Below are positions 48,202 to 58,736 of a DNA stretch of 64,000 nt, piece by piece. Every line of letters starts with the position of its first letter. The stretch's first letter is position 1. The stretch comes from Pseudomonas sp. SST3. GTDB taxonomy: Bacteria > Pseudomonadota > Gammaproteobacteria > Pseudomonadales > Pseudomonadaceae. The position numbers were made by a program, and so were the translations under genes. The DNA lies in assembly GCF_003325755.1 (NCBI RefSeq), contig NZ_QORI02000015.1, positions 1 to 64,000 on the forward strand, in the 5' to 3' direction. The notes under the pieces were generated by a model. The model had not been told where the DNA came from and searched no databases. It saw only the letters and a list, made by a program, of their open reading frames with translations.

Positions 48202-48648
48202 ATGGAAGTCATCCTGCTGGAAAAAGTCGCAAACCTGGGCAACCTGGGCGACAAGGTAAACGTCAAGTCTGGTTACGGCCGCAACTATCTGCTGCCGCAG
48301 CGCAAGGCTACTGCTGCAACCCCGGCCAACATCGCCGAGTTCGAAGCTCGCCGTGCTGAACTGGAAAAAGCGGCTGCCGAGCGTAAGGCATCTGCCGAAA
48401 CTCGCGCTGCTCAGCTGGCTGAACTGGAAGTCACCATTACCGCGACCGCGGGCGATGAGGGCAAGCTGTTCGGTTCCATCGGTACGCACGACATCGCCGA
48501 CGCCCTGACCGCCTCCGGCGTTGAAGTGGCCAAGAGCGAAATCCGTCTGCCGAACGGCACCATCCGTCAGGTTGGTGAGTACGACGTAGCTGTGCATCTG
48601 CACACCGACGTCGAAGCGACCGTGAAGCTGATCGTGGTTGCTGGCTGA
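48202..48648 (+). CDS. rplI: 50S ribosomal protein L9
   Basis: Large-subunit protein near the L1 stalk. The 148-residue protein has the N-terminal rRNA-binding [22 protein letters not shown] and [13 protein letters not shown], a long connecting helix and a C-terminal domain. It closes the rpsF operon and is followed by a terminator. Confidence 0.98.
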   Translation: MEVILLEKVANLGNLGDKVNVKSGYGRNYLLPQRKATAATPANIAEFEARRAELEKAAAERKASAETRAAQLAELEVTITATAGDEGKLFGSIGTHDIADALTASGVEVAKSEIRLPNGTIRQVGEYDVAVHLHTDVEATVKLIVVAG

Positions 48649-48692
48649 GACCAGCCTGCGTCTGGCACCCCTGGTGCCTGACGCGTAACATC

Positions 48693-48730
48693 GGGCACGT
48701 TTCCGCGTAAGTGGAACGTGCCCTTTGTCT
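48693..48730 (+). terminator. terminator of the rpsF-rplI operon
   Basis: GGGCACGTT (48693-48701) pairs with AACGTGCCC (48715-48723), then TTTGTCTTT. A second hairpin, GGCACC/GGTGCC at 48664-48678, lies just before it. Confidence 0.8.
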
Positions 48731-48758
48731 TTCTGAACGTTAAAGAATTTTGAGTGCC

Positions 48759-50153
48759 ATGAACGACATCAGCGTCCCTCAACAGTACGATCTGGAAACC
48801 GCCGCACTCAAGGTGCCGCCACATTCCATCGAAGCCGAACAGGCGGTACTTGGCGGGCTGATGCTGGACAACAACGCTTGGGAACGAGTGCTTGATCAGG
48901 TCTCCGATGGTGATTTCTACCGCCATGATCATCGGCTGATCTTCCGCGCTATTTTCACCCTGGCCGAGCGCAACTCGCCGTTCGACGTGGTGACCCTGTC
49001 CGAACAGCTGGACAAGGAAGGCCATCTGCCACAGGTCGGTGGGCTTGCTTATCTCGGTGAGTTGGCAAAAAACACTCCATCCGTCGCGAACATCAAGGCT
49101 TATGCGCAGATCATCCGCGAGCGCGCGACACTGCGTCAGCTGATCGGTATCAGCAATGAGATTGCGGACAGCGCTTATGCACCACAGGGTCGCACGGGTG
49201 AAGAGATTCTCGACGAAGCCGAACGGCTTATCTTCCAGATCGCCGAAGCCCGTCCCAAGACGGGTGGGCCGATGGGCATCAACGACATCCTGGTCAAGGC
49301 AATCGACAGGATCGATTCGCTATTCAATGCCGGCGAGGCGATCACCGGGATCTCGACCGGTTTTACCGATCTGGATGAGGCCACCAGTGGTCTGCAGGCG
49401 GCGGACCTGATCATCGTGGCCGGTCGTCCATCGATGGGTAAGACGACCTTTGCGATGAACCTGGTGGAAAACGCCGTGCTGCGCTCTGACAAAGCGATTC
49501 TAGTGTTCTCGCTGGAAATGCCTGCCGACTCCATTGTGATTCGTATGCTGGCTTCCCTTGGACGCATCGACCAGACCAAGGTGCGAACCGGCAAGCTCAG
49601 CGATGATGACTGGCCCCGGCTGACCTCGGCGGTCAACCTGCTCAACGATCGCAAACTCTTCATCGACGATACCGCCGGCATATCACCCTCGGAAATGCGC
49701 GCCCGGACAAGGCGTCTGGCGCGCGAGCATGGTGAAATCGGCATGATCATGGTCGACTACCTGCAGCTGATGCAGATTCCCGGCTCAAGCGGCGATAACC
49801 GCACCAACGAGATTTCCGAGATCTCCCGTTCGTTGAAAGGCCTGGCCAAGGAATTCAACTGTCCGGTGATTGCCCTGTCGCAGTTGAACCGCTCCCTGGA
49901 GCAGCGGCCCAACAAGCGCCCGGTCAACTCTGACCTCCGCGAATCCGGAGCCATCGAGCAGGATGCCGACATCATCATGTTCGTCTACCGGGACGAGGTT
50001 TATCACCCGGAGACCGAATACAAGGGCGTCGCCGAGATCATTATCGGCAAGCAGCGGAACGGTCCGATCGGCACCACGCGACTGGCATTCCTCGGCAAGT
50101 ATTCGCGTTTCGAGAATCTGGCGCCTGGCAGTTACCAGTTCGACGACGAATAA
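48759..50153 (+). CDS. dnaB: Replicative DNA helicase DnaB
   Basis: Hexameric 5'-3' helicase that unwinds DNA at the replication fork and binds primase. The 464-residue protein has the DnaB N-terminal domain (PPHSIEAEQAVLGGLMLDN), a linker and the RecA-like C-terminal domain with Walker A GRPSMGKTTF near residue 222 and DYLQLM. The ATG at 48759 matches homologues; an upstream TTG at 48750 is not preferred. Confidence 0.98.
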   Translation: MNDISVPQQYDLETAALKVPPHSIEAEQAVLGGLMLDNNAWERVLDQVSDGDFYRHDHRLIFRAIFTLAERNSPFDVVTLSEQLDKEGHLPQVGGLAYLGELAKNTPSVANIKAYAQIIRERATLRQLIGISNEIADSAYAPQGRTGEEILDEAERLIFQIAEARPKTGGPMGINDILVKAIDRIDSLFNAGEAITGISTGFTDLDEATSGLQAADLIIVAGRPSMGKTTFAMNLVENAVLRSDKAILVFSLEMPADSIVIRMLASLGRIDQTKVRTGKLSDDDWPRLTSAVNLLNDRKLFIDDTAGISPSEMRARTRRLAREHGEIGMIMVDYLQLMQIPGSSGDNRTNEISEISRSLKGLAKEFNCPVIALSQLNRSLEQRPNKRPVNSDLRESGAIEQDADIIMFVYRDEVYHPETEYKGVAEIIIGKQRNGPIGTTRLAFLGKYSRFENLAPGSYQFDDE

Positions 50154-50264
50154 TCGTCGATCCGAGAGATGGCGGCGCGAGCGGATGTGTTGCCAGACGC
50201 TTGCGGCCCTGGCGGAAGGCGCCGGACAATGGGCGCCGTCTGTTCTCCCTCCAAAGGATTTCTC

Positions 50265-51344
50265 ATGCGCCCCCTGGTTGCCACGGTCGATCTGGCCGCG
50301 CTTCGTCACAATTACCAGCTTGCCAAACAGTGCGCACCGGGCCGCAAGGCCTTCGCGGTGGTCAAGGCCAACGCCTATGGGCACGGTGCACCGGCCGCCG
50401 TGACGTGCCTGGCTGACGTTGCCGACGGTTTTGCAGTCGCGTCTCTGGAAGAAGCCGAGCAGGTCAGGGCGGTCGATCGCGACGCGCGGCTGTTGTTGCT
50501 TGAAGGTTGCTTCGAGCCCGAGGAGTACGTCAGGGCGGCAGCGCTAAGGCTGGATATTGCGGTGCAGGGCGAGGCGCAGGCGATTGCATTGCTGGACGCC
50601 TCAATCACCCAGCCGCTCAATGTTTGGCTGAAGCTCGACTCCGGCATGCATCGCCTGGGGTTCGCCGCCGAGGCGCTGCGCCAGTGGCACTCGCGGCTGA
50701 AGGGCGCGCCACAGGTCGCCGAAATCAACCTGATGAGCCATTTCGCCTGTGCAGACGAGCGCGGTCATCCGCTCAATGAAGCGCAGCTCGAACGCTTCAG
50801 CGGCCTGCTGGATCTGGGCTTCGATCACCGCTCGTTCGCCAACTCGGCTGCCGTGTTGACGCTGCCGGCCGCGCATATGGACTGGCTGCGCCCCGGCATC
50901 ATGCTTTACGGCGCTTCACCTTTCGCTGAGCTGAGTGCGGAAACGCTCGGATTAAAACCAGTAATGACCCTGACCGCTGCGATCATCGCGGTCCGCGATG
51001 TGATGGCAGGCGAAAGCGTCGGTTACGGTGCCGGCTGGGTGGCGCAGCGCCCGTCACGTATCGCCACGGTCAGTTGTGGCTACGCTGATGGATATCCCCG
51101 TACGGCGCCGCCTGGCACCAGTGTGATCATTCGAGGCCAGCGGATGCCGCTGGTCGGGCGGGTCTCGATGGATATGCTCGCGGCGGATATCACCGATCTG
51201 CCAGAGGCGGCACTCGGCGATGAGGTCGAGCTATGGGGCGCGCAGGCGTCGATCGACGAGCTCGCCCGAGCCTGCGGCACCATCGGCTATGAATTGCTGA
51301 CCAAGGTTACGCAACGAGTGCCGCGGCGCTATATCAACGGCTGA
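50265..51344 (+). CDS. alr: Alanine racemase
   Basis: PLP enzyme that makes D-alanine for peptidoglycan or catabolises D-alanine. The 359-residue protein has the PLP lysine Lys34 in VVKANAYGHG and the catalytic tyrosine in ESVGYGAGW near residue 254. AAGGA precedes the ATG at 50265; the open frame extends to 50169 but without support. Pseudomonas has two racemases; which one (alr or dadX) is judged from position next to dnaB, where alr lies. Confidence 0.95.
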   Translation: MRPLVATVDLAALRHNYQLAKQCAPGRKAFAVVKANAYGHGAPAAVTCLADVADGFAVASLEEAEQVRAVDRDARLLLLEGCFEPEEYVRAAALRLDIAVQGEAQAIALLDASITQPLNVWLKLDSGMHRLGFAAEALRQWHSRLKGAPQVAEINLMSHFACADERGHPLNEAQLERFSGLLDLGFDHRSFANSAAVLTLPAAHMDWLRPGIMLYGASPFAELSAETLGLKPVMTLTAAIIAVRDVMAGESVGYGAGWVAQRPSRIATVSCGYADGYPRTAPPGTSVIIRGQRMPLVGRVSMDMLAADITDLPEAALGDEVELWGAQASIDELARACGTIGYELLTKVTQRVPRRYING

Positions 51345-51454
51345 GTGGTGTTTCGCTTGCGGCGTTTGGGTAAAGGCCGGCCGACACAGTCGGTCTTCCT
51401 GATCATTTTTTGTGCTATATTCCGCGCCCGTTTTCGTTGCCCCGGTTTCTAGCC

Positions 51455-53743
51455 ATGCACGCCGCCAAACCCCTGTTCGACTATCCAAAGTACTGGGCCG
51501 AATGTTTCGGTCCGGCACCGTTCCTGCCGATGAGCAGGGAGGAGATGGATCAGCTCGGCTGGGATTCGTGCGACATCATCATCGTCACCGGCGATGCCTA
51601 TGTGGACCACCCGTCGTTCGGCATGGCGATCATCGGCCGCCTGCTGGAAGCCCAGGGTTTCCGCGTCGGCATCATCAGTCAGCCGAACTGGCAGAGCAAA
51701 GACGATTTCATGAAGCTCGGCGAGCCAAATCTGTTTTTCGGCATTGCTGCCGGCAACATGGATTCGATGATCAACCGCTACACGGCCGATCGGAAGATTC
51801 GCTCCGATGATGCCTACACGGCCGGCGGCCTGGCTGGCAAGCGTCCTGATCGCGCCAGCCTGGTCTACAGCCAGCGTTGTAAGGAGGCCTACAAGCACGT
51901 GCCGGTGGTGCTCGGCGGCATTGAAGCGTCGCTGCGTCGTATCGCCCATTACGATTACTGGTCGGACAAGGTACGTCGCTCGATCCTGATGGATGCGACT
52001 GCGGACATTCTGCTTTACGGCAACGCCGAGCGCGCTATCGTTGAGGTGGCACAGCGTCTGGCGCGGGGCGAGGCAGTCGATCAGATCACTGATGTGCGTG
52101 GCACCGCCTTCATCCGCAAGGATGCGCCGCAGGATTGGTTCGAGATCGACTCGAGCCGGATCGATCGGCCCGGTAAGGTCGACAAAATCATCAACCCCTA
52201 CGTCAACACCCAGGATCTGCAAGCCTGCGCCATCGAGCAGGAGAAGGGGCCCGTCGAAGACCCGAACGAACCCAAGGTTGTTCAGCTGTTGCCGAATCCG
52301 AAGATCGAGCGTGACAGGACGGTGATCCGTCTGCCGTCATTCGAGAAAGTGCGCAACGATTCGGCGCTGTATGCCCACGCCAACCGCGTCTTGCATCTGG
52401 AAACCAATCCGGGCAACGCTCGTGCATTGGTGCAGCGCCACGGCGATCACGACATCTGGTTGAACCCGCCGCCGATCCCGCTGACCACCGAAGAGATGGA
52501 TTATGTGTTCGCTTCGCCTTACGCGCGCGTTCCGCATCCGTCCTATGGCGGTGAGAAGATTCCCGCTTACGAGATGATCCGCTTCTCGGTCAACATCATG
52601 CGCGGCTGCTTTGGTGGCTGCACCTTCTGTTCGATCACCGAGCACGAAGGCCGGATCATCCAGAACCGCTCCCACGAGTCGATCCTGCATGAGATCGAGG
52701 AGATGAAAAAGCTGCCGGGCTTTACCGGCGTGGTGTCTGACCTCGGCGGGCCGACCGCCAACATGTACCGCATCGCCTGCAAGAGCCCGGAAATCGAGAC
52801 GCATTGCCGCAAGCCGTCGTGTGTGTATCCGGGCATTTGCGAGAACCTCAACACCGACCACAGTTCGCTGATCGAGCTGTACCGCAAGGCGCGTGCGCTA
52901 CCGGGCGTGAAGAAAATCCTGATTGCATCCGGCCTGCGTTATGACCTGGCTGTCGAGTCGCCTGAGTACGTAAAAGAGCTCGTCACTCATCATGTTGGCG
53001 GTTACCTGAAGATCGCTCCGGAGCACACCGAGCGCGGTCCGCTGGACAAGATGATGAAGCCCGGGATTGGCAGCTATGACAAGTTCAAGCGGATGTTCGA
53101 GAAGTGCTCGAAGGAGGCGGGCAAGGAGCAGTACCTGATCCCGTACTTCATCGCCGCGCATCCCGGCACCACCGACGAGGACATGATGAACCTCGCCTTG
53201 TGGCTCAAGGCCAACGGCTTCCGTGCCGACCAGGTGCAGGCCTTTTATCCTTCGCCGATGGCCAGCGCCACGGCCATGTACCACAGCGGCAAGAACCCGC
53301 TGCGCAAGGTGACGTACAAGAGCGAGGGTGTCGCCATCGTCAAGAGCGAAGAGCAGCGTCGGTTGCACAAGGCGTTCCTGCGCTATCACGATCCCAAGGG
53401 TTGGCCAATGCTACGCGAGGCCTTGCAGCGCATGGGGCGGGCCGACCTGATCGGTAGCGGTAAGCATCAGCTGATTCCGGCTCATCAACCGACCATCGAT
53501 GGCTATCAGAGTGCGCGGCGCAAGAACTCCACCCCGGTCGGCAGCAAGAAGGCGGGGCAGGGAGGCAAGATTCTTACCCAGCACAACGGCTTGCCCCCGC
53601 GTAGCCACGACGGCAATGCCTGGGACAAGCGCGAGCAGGCCAAGGCGGACGCCGAGGCCCGGCGCAAGGCTGCTGCAGGTGGCGCTGGTAAGCCGTCCGG
53701 CAAGAACCGCAAGCCGTCGCAGCGCCCCGTCGCGCCGCGCTGA
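51455..53743 (+). CDS. YgiQ family radical SAM protein
   Basis: Large radical SAM protein of 762 residues. N-terminal cobalamin-binding-like domain ([19 protein letters not shown]), a central radical SAM domain with the cluster motif CFGGCTFC near residue 390, then a basic, lysine/arginine-rich tail. Function is unproved. ATG 51455 starts the conserved [14 protein letters not shown]; a TTG at 51410 is not preferred. A TATATT hexamer at 51416-51421 may be its -10 box. Confidence 0.92.
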   Translation: MHAAKPLFDYPKYWAECFGPAPFLPMSREEMDQLGWDSCDIIIVTGDAYVDHPSFGMAIIGRLLEAQGFRVGIISQPNWQSKDDFMKLGEPNLFFGIAAGNMDSMINRYTADRKIRSDDAYTAGGLAGKRPDRASLVYSQRCKEAYKHVPVVLGGIEASLRRIAHYDYWSDKVRRSILMDATADILLYGNAERAIVEVAQRLARGEAVDQITDVRGTAFIRKDAPQDWFEIDSSRIDRPGKVDKIINPYVNTQDLQACAIEQEKGPVEDPNEPKVVQLLPNPKIERDRTVIRLPSFEKVRNDSALYAHANRVLHLETNPGNARALVQRHGDHDIWLNPPPIPLTTEEMDYVFASPYARVPHPSYGGEKIPAYEMIRFSVNIMRGCFGGCTFCSITEHEGRIIQNRSHESILHEIEEMKKLPGFTGVVSDLGGPTANMYRIACKSPEIETHCRKPSCVYPGICENLNTDHSSLIELYRKARALPGVKKILIASGLRYDLAVESPEYVKELVTHHVGGYLKIAPEHTERGPLDKMMKPGIGSYDKFKRMFEKCSKEAGKEQYLIPYFIAAHPGTTDEDMMNLALWLKANGFRADQVQAFYPSPMASATAMYHSGKNPLRKVTYKSEGVAIVKSEEQRRLHKAFLRYHDPKGWPMLREALQRMGRADLIGSGKHQLIPAHQPTIDGYQSARRKNSTPVGSKKAGQGGKILTQHNGLPPRSHDGNAWDKREQAKADAEARRKAAAGGAGKPSGKNRKPSQRPVAPR

Positions 53744-53795
53744 TCGAGCCTCCGGCGCGAGCGTCGCTGGCGCCGATTCAGGACCGTTTAGCTAG

Positions 53796-55760
53796 CTAGC
53801 ATTTGAACGCAAGCGTCGCCTGGTTCAGCTCGTTCGCCAGGCGCAGCATCTGCTCACTTTGCTCGCGGCCGCGGCTGATGTGTGCCAGGTTGCTGTCGCC
53901 CAGCTGATGGATGCGCTCGCTGTGCCCGCGGATCTCGCTCACGGTGTCGCTCTGTTGGGCCGTCGCTGATGCGATCTGCCCCGCCATATGTTCGATGGTG
54001 CCGATGGTGGCGACGATCTGCTTCAGCGCCAGGTCGGCCGTTTCGGCGAGCTCGGCGGTGGATTCGGCGTGATTCACCTGAGCCCGCATCGCTTCGACAG
54101 ATCGGTGGACAGCCTTTTGCAGATTGCCGATCAGTTGCTGTATCTCCTCGGTGGCACCGCTGGTGCGTTGCGCCAGCGTGCGCACTTCGTCGGCCACCAC
54201 TGCAAAGCCACGGCCCTGTTCGCCGGCTCTGGCGGCCTCGATCGCCGCATTCAATGCCAGCAGATTGGTCTGCTCGGCTATCGAACGGATGACAATCAGC
54301 ACCTTGCCGATGACGTTGGTTTCGTCGGCCAGGCGCTCGATGGCTTGGGCGTTGTGTTGCACCTCGTTTACTAGGCCGTGCAGACCGGTGAGGCTCTGGC
54401 CGATGACCTGCTGGCCGTGACCGACGGCCTGGCCTGCTGCGCGACTGGCTTCTGCGGTCTGGCTGGCCCCGTTCGCCACGTCCTGAATGGTCGCTTCCAA
54501 CTCGCCCAGCGAATCGCGAATCTGGGCCGTGTCACCGGTCTGGCGGCTGGCCCCTTGGTGCAGGTCGCTGCTCATTTGCGCCAGGCTGCGACTGCTGTGA
54601 TCGACCTCTTGTGCATGCTGGCGCAGCGTGCCGACCAGCATCAGCAGGTAGCTGCGTAGCTGATTCAGTGAGGCCTCGATTTCGAGCATCTCGGGAGTTT
54701 TCGACTTAAGCTGCGCGGCCTCGGCGAAATCTCCCTTGGCCCAGGCGGAGAGGGCCGGTGCGAGCTGCCCCAATGCGCAGGTCAACTGGCGCTGCAGGCG
54801 ATCGATCGCCAGTGCTATCAGCAAGATCAGCGCGATGATGGTGCCCTGGATGAGACGTACCTCCGACTGTATACGCCCATGCTCCGCCCGGATTACCGGC
54901 TCCAGCTCCTCGAGCGCTCGCTGCAACGCCGCGATCTTCTGCTCGCTGCTGGCCATCAGTTCGCTGCGCTGGCGGATCAGCTCACGGGTTCGCTGAAGTT
55001 CCGCGGGGTAGCGCTTGATCAGGCTGAGCAGCTCACGCTTGGGTGCGACGCCCTGGTCTTCGCTGACCTGCTCTTGCTGCTGATCGCCGAGGTCCAGTAA
55101 TGCAGCGAAAGCACTGGCGCCCGTACGTTGTTCGCTGGTGATGTCAAGCAAGGGCAGTGCGTCCAGCCGGGCGGCTTCCTTGCTCAGCGCCTGCAGGGCT
55201 TGCTCAACGTCAGCCGCCAGTTCGTCTTGTCCGCTGCTGACCAGTTTGCCGCGCGCGTGGCTAAGGCGTAGCAGTTGACGGCCGGCCTCGAACAGAGGCG
55301 TCTGGTACCTGCTCGCCGCCACCTGGGTGGTTTGCACCGCATACTGGTGCAGCCGTGATAGCGTACCGGCCATCTCCCGCTCGGCCTGTAGCAACAGGCC
55401 TTGAGGATCCCCTGCGAGCTTGCCGGCTGCTAGAAGCTCGGTGTCGGTGAACTGATTGAGCTGCTCCAGGCTTGGTCGTAGCCGATCGGCAAATTGGCTA
55501 GGCAAAGCTGTTAGATCTGTCGCGAGACCATCCAGTGCCTGCATGGCCGCGCTGTGGCGTAGCGCATTACCGCCAGCCAGGTAGTCGCGGACGTTTCCCG
55601 CGACCTGATGCTCGAACCGCTGAGAAAGGCCAAGGTAGCGATCCATCAATTGATAGGGACGCTGCAGCTCGCGCTCCGACCACCAGAGAGTGAGGCCCAG
55701 CGCGAGGCAGATCGCAATAAGCAGGAAAGTGTTGAGTGTGGTGAGCGACTTCAGGCGCAT
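53796..55760 (-). CDS. Methyl-accepting chemotaxis protein
   Basis: Inner-membrane chemoreceptor of 654 residues. First membrane segment near residues 9-29 ([18 protein letters not shown]), a periplasmic helical sensor of about 270 residues, second segment near 300-318 ([11 protein letters not shown]), a HAMP-like stretch (LSAWAKGDF) and the signalling domain with the hairpin tip [20 protein letters not shown]. The sensor has no recognised ligand motif, so the stimulus is unknown. No C-terminal CheR/CheB pentapeptide is seen. GGAGG precedes ATG 55760, favoured over 55772. Confidence 0.9.
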   Translation of the reverse strand: MRLKSLTTLNTFLLIAICLALGLTLWWSERELQRPYQLMDRYLGLSQRFEHQVAGNVRDYLAGGNALRHSAAMQALDGLATDLTALPSQFADRLRPSLEQLNQFTDTELLAAGKLAGDPQGLLLQAEREMAGTLSRLHQYAVQTTQVAASRYQTPLFEAGRQLLRLSHARGKLVSSGQDELAADVEQALQALSKEAARLDALPLLDITSEQRTGASAFAALLDLGDQQQEQVSEDQGVAPKRELLSLIKRYPAELQRTRELIRQRSELMASSEQKIAALQRALEELEPVIRAEHGRIQSEVRLIQGTIIALILLIALAIDRLQRQLTCALGQLAPALSAWAKGDFAEAAQLKSKTPEMLEIEASLNQLRSYLLMLVGTLRQHAQEVDHSSRSLAQMSSDLHQGASRQTGDTAQIRDSLGELEATIQDVANGASQTAEASRAAGQAVGHGQQVIGQSLTGLHGLVNEVQHNAQAIERLADETNVIGKVLIVIRSIAEQTNLLALNAAIEAARAGEQGRGFAVVADEVRTLAQRTSGATEEIQQLIGNLQKAVHRSVEAMRAQVNHAESTAELAETADLALKQIVATIGTIEHMAGQIASATAQQSDTVSEIRGHSERIHQLGDSNLAHISRGREQSEQMLRLANELNQATLAFKC

Positions 55761-55808
55761 CCTGGCCTCCAAGCGATGGGGAGGTCAGCAATGTATGGCT
55801 ATTTGATG

Positions 55809-57422
55809 TCACTCACATGACAGCGTGAAACGCTCCACTCGGTTGCGGCCGCCTTTTTTGGCGCGGTAAAGGGCTTCGTCCGCCTGTTGCGTCAGTGATT
55901 TGATATCGGCGTCAGTCGTAAGCTCGGCAATGCCGCAACTGAACGTGCAAGCCAGATCGGCCGGTTGTGCCGGATAGCGGATCTCGGCAAAGCGCTGGCG
56001 GATCTCATCAAGTACTTTCATGGCGTCTTGCGCATTGGTGTCCGGCAGCACTACGGCGAACTCTTCGCCCCCATAGCGGCCGATATGATCGGTCTTGCGC
56101 AGGCGTTGTTTGAGAAACAGGGCAAGGCTCTTGATGACCCGATCGCCCATGGGGTGTCCGTAGGTGTCGTTGACCTTCTTGAAATGATCGATGTCGATCA
56201 TGGCGAAGCACAGGGATTGGCCGTCGCGGCGGGCCCGCGACGCCGCATCCTCAAGCAGCTGCAGGCTGTGCGTATGGTTGTATAGCCCGGTGAGGCTGTC
56301 ACGAACGATCCTGGCCTTGAGATGGCGAGCCCGCTCGGCCCGCGTCCGCACCGTGGCGATCAGGTGACTGGGCTTGATCGGCTTGGTCAGGAAGTCATCA
56401 CCTCCTTCATTCATCGCATCGAGCTGTTTGTCGAGATCGTCTTCGGCTGACAGATAGATAATCGGCACGCTCACGTAGCGTTCGTGCTGGCGAATCACCT
56501 TGGCCAGTTCGGTGCCCATGCACTCGGGCATGTACATGTCGAGGATGATCAGGTCCGGCTGGAACTCGGCGAGATAGGCGATGGCTTGAATCGGCTCGTT
56601 GAGCGTCTGGGTAATGATGCCCGCGTTGTTCAGGACCCGCTCGGTGTGCGTCGCTTGCGCGCGCGAGTCATCGATGATGAGCACGCGAAAGGGCTCGTAG
56701 TGGGCGGTACGGGTAAATATTTCGATCTTCTCGAGAAGGCTCGATGCATCGATGGTGCCGGTGAAGAATTCAAGGCCGCCAGCCCGCACGGCGGCCAGGC
56801 GCATGGGCGTATCGGTTTCCTGATGGCTGAAGAAGATCAATGGCAGCTTCTCCTCCAGCCCCAGCTGCACGCGCTCGGCGAGCTTCAGGCCTTCGCCGGG
56901 ACCATGAAAATCGACATCCATGACCAGCGCCGCAGGATGGCGCTCATGCATGGCTGCACGAAACTCGCTGTCGCTGGCGAATGCCCTGGCGGTCATGCTG
57001 AAGAACTCAAGCTGGCGGACCACGTGGTTGGCGCGCTCATGATCTTCCAGGGCGATATAGACGGGCTTGCTTAATGGCGGGACGTACCCGGACTGCCCGC
57101 GAGGATCGCCATGACGCAGGCCGGTACGGGCGAGGCGGTAGATCAGTTGGCTCAGGGTGGTGATGGTGTCGCTCGACAATCGACCACGGTTGTCCTTGAT
57201 ATCACCCAGGCAATCTTCGATGCCGAGTGCGAGTTGCCGGTGCTCGGTCTGCTCGAAGCGCTCGGCAAACCGCCGCAAGCGCTGGTTCGCGTCGGCCAGC
57301 GCGGTCCGGTAGCTGTCGTTCCATTCGCTACGCTGCAGCTGTTGCCATACTTCAAGCACCTCACGTGCCTGGTGAATGACCCGTTGTGCGAAGTGCTGTT
57401 TTAATTCTTCCTGGTCCGACAT
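55809..57422 (-). CDS. Response regulator with two receivers and a GGDEF diguanylate cyclase domain
   Basis: PleD-like protein of 537 residues. Order: helical N-terminus (1-110), a degenerate receiver (about 120-240), a full receiver (about 246-365) with phosphoacceptor Asp295 in LIILDMYMPE and a KPI switch, then GGDEF with GGEEF at 451-455. The inhibitory I-site RKTD lies at 442-445, five residues before, so product feedback by cyclic-di-GMP is expected. ATG 57422 is chosen because AGGGA precedes it; upstream starts at 57479 and 57533 lack this. The MCP gene downstream is 48 bases away. Confidence 0.9.
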   Translation of the reverse strand: MSDQEELKQHFAQRVIHQAREVLEVWQQLQRSEWNDSYRTALADANQRLRRFAERFEQTEHRQLALGIEDCLGDIKDNRGRLSSDTITTLSQLIYRLARTGLRHGDPRGQSGYVPPLSKPVYIALEDHERANHVVRQLEFFSMTARAFASDSEFRAAMHERHPAALVMDVDFHGPGEGLKLAERVQLGLEEKLPLIFFSHQETDTPMRLAAVRAGGLEFFTGTIDASSLLEKIEIFTRTAHYEPFRVLIIDDSRAQATHTERVLNNAGIITQTLNEPIQAIAYLAEFQPDLIILDMYMPECMGTELAKVIRQHERYVSVPIIYLSAEDDLDKQLDAMNEGGDDFLTKPIKPSHLIATVRTRAERARHLKARIVRDSLTGLYNHTHSLQLLEDAASRARRDGQSLCFAMIDIDHFKKVNDTYGHPMGDRVIKSLALFLKQRLRKTDHIGRYGGEEFAVVLPDTNAQDAMKVLDEIRQRFAEIRYPAQPADLACTFSCGIAELTTDADIKSLTQQADEALYRAKKGGRNRVERFTLSCE

Positions 57423-57644
57423 GTCCGGTTCCCTGGCCTGCTGCAACAGTGCTTTCAGAGGCCTCTGTAGTGGCGTCATGCTACCACTGATCTCGCTGTT
57501 GGAAAGACATTGCGAAGGCGGTCTGGTTCTCATTATGAGGCTTGCTGCGGACCGGCTGCGTTATAGTGGTTCACATGCCGCAACGCTCCCGGTGACCGGC
57601 GGTCGAATCATTGAATTTCTGAAAAACGAGAAGGACAGACGCCC

Positions 57645-58700
57645 ATGTTGGATTGGAAGAACCGCTTCGGCCGCCTCGGCTCATCAGGAAACACAGCCAG
57701 AGCGGAAGCGGGGAGTCGCAATCCGCTGTTGCTCGCGCTGGCAGCCGTAATCGGGGTCTATTTGCTGGTCGCGCTGCTGGTGGGCTGGTATTGGAGTTCC
57801 GAGCCTGATCGCTTCCCGGTGCAGCAGCAGGTCCGGCAGGCTGCTGAGGCTTCGCAGCAGCAGATCGTCAATGGCTACACCACGGTCGAGACCCTCAAGC
57901 AGGTCGCCAGCACCCTGCTGGAGAAGCCGGGTGGTTACCTGACCAATGACGTCGCCCCCCCCGGCCTGTGGCTGGATAACATGCCCAGCTGGGAATATGG
58001 AGTGCTGGTTCAGGTGCGCGATCTTAGCCGCGCATTGCGCAAGGATTTCGCCCGCTCGCAATCCCAGTCGACCGAAGATGCCGATCTGTCCAAGGCCGAG
58101 CCGTTGTTCAATTTCGACAATCGCAGCTGGGCGCTGCCTGCCAGCGAATCGGAGTACCGAAACGCTATTCGCTTCCTGGATCGCTATCTGGCGCGCCTGA
58201 GCGACCCTGCACCCAAGGCGCAGTTCTATTCGCGGGCCGATAATCTCAATAACTGGCTAGGAGATGTGGGTACCCGGCTAGGCTCCCTGTCGCAACGGTT
58301 GTCTGCCAGTGTCGGCCGGGTTCGTCTGGATGCTCAGGTCGCGCCAGAGTTGGCGGGCGACGGTGTGCAGCAAGTGGTCGAGGAAGAACGCGTCGAGACG
58401 TCCTGGCTGCACATCGATAACGTGTTCTACGAGGCGCGCGGCCAGGCCTGGGCCTTGTCCCATCTGCTGCGTGCCATTGAGGTGGATTTTGCTGATGTGC
58501 TAGCCAAGAAGAACGCCGCAATCAGCGTCAGACAGATCATTCGCGAACTTGAGGCCGCGCAGCAACCACTGTGGAGCCCAATGGTGCTGAACGGCAGCGG
58601 CTATGGTGTGCTGGCTAACCATTCGCTGGTAATGGCAAATTACATCTCGCGTGCTAACGCCGCGATCATCGATCTGCGCAATCTGCTGTCGCAGGGGTAA
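57645..58700 (+). CDS. DUF2333 family protein
   Basis: A 351-residue inner-membrane anchored protein. One hydrophobic segment near residues 26-47 (NPLLLALAAVIGVYLLVALLVGWYW) follows a basic start; the rest is a long periplasmic helical domain with ANHSLVMANYISRANAAIIDLRNLL at the end. Matches the DUF2333 family, common in Pseudomonas. Function unknown. It is divergent from the diguanylate cyclase gene. Confidence 0.85.
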   Translation: MLDWKNRFGRLGSSGNTARAEAGSRNPLLLALAAVIGVYLLVALLVGWYWSSEPDRFPVQQQVRQAAEASQQQIVNGYTTVETLKQVASTLLEKPGGYLTNDVAPPGLWLDNMPSWEYGVLVQVRDLSRALRKDFARSQSQSTEDADLSKAEPLFNFDNRSWALPASESEYRNAIRFLDRYLARLSDPAPKAQFYSRADNLNNWLGDVGTRLGSLSQRLSASVGRVRLDAQVAPELAGDGVQQVVEEERVETSWLHIDNVFYEARGQAWALSHLLRAIEVDFADVLAKKNAAISVRQIIRELEAAQQPLWSPMVLNGSGYGVLANHSLVMANYISRANAAIIDLRNLLSQG

Positions 58701-58706
58701 AGCGAC

Positions 58707-58728
58707 CTGCGACCCTTCGGGGTCGCAG
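58707..58728. terminator. hairpin between DUF2333 and pilR genes
   Basis: CTGCGACCC (58707-58715), loop TTCG, GGGTCGCAG (58720-58728): a perfect nine-pair stem between two convergent genes. It likely ends transcripts from both sides, though the T run is short. Confidence 0.7.
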
Positions 58729-58736
58729 TTTGCGGT

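Noticed and set aside
53796..55760. Chemoreceptor lacking a HAMP domain
   Set aside because: After the second membrane segment the sequence LSAWAKGDF and the helix that follows fit a HAMP-like domain.
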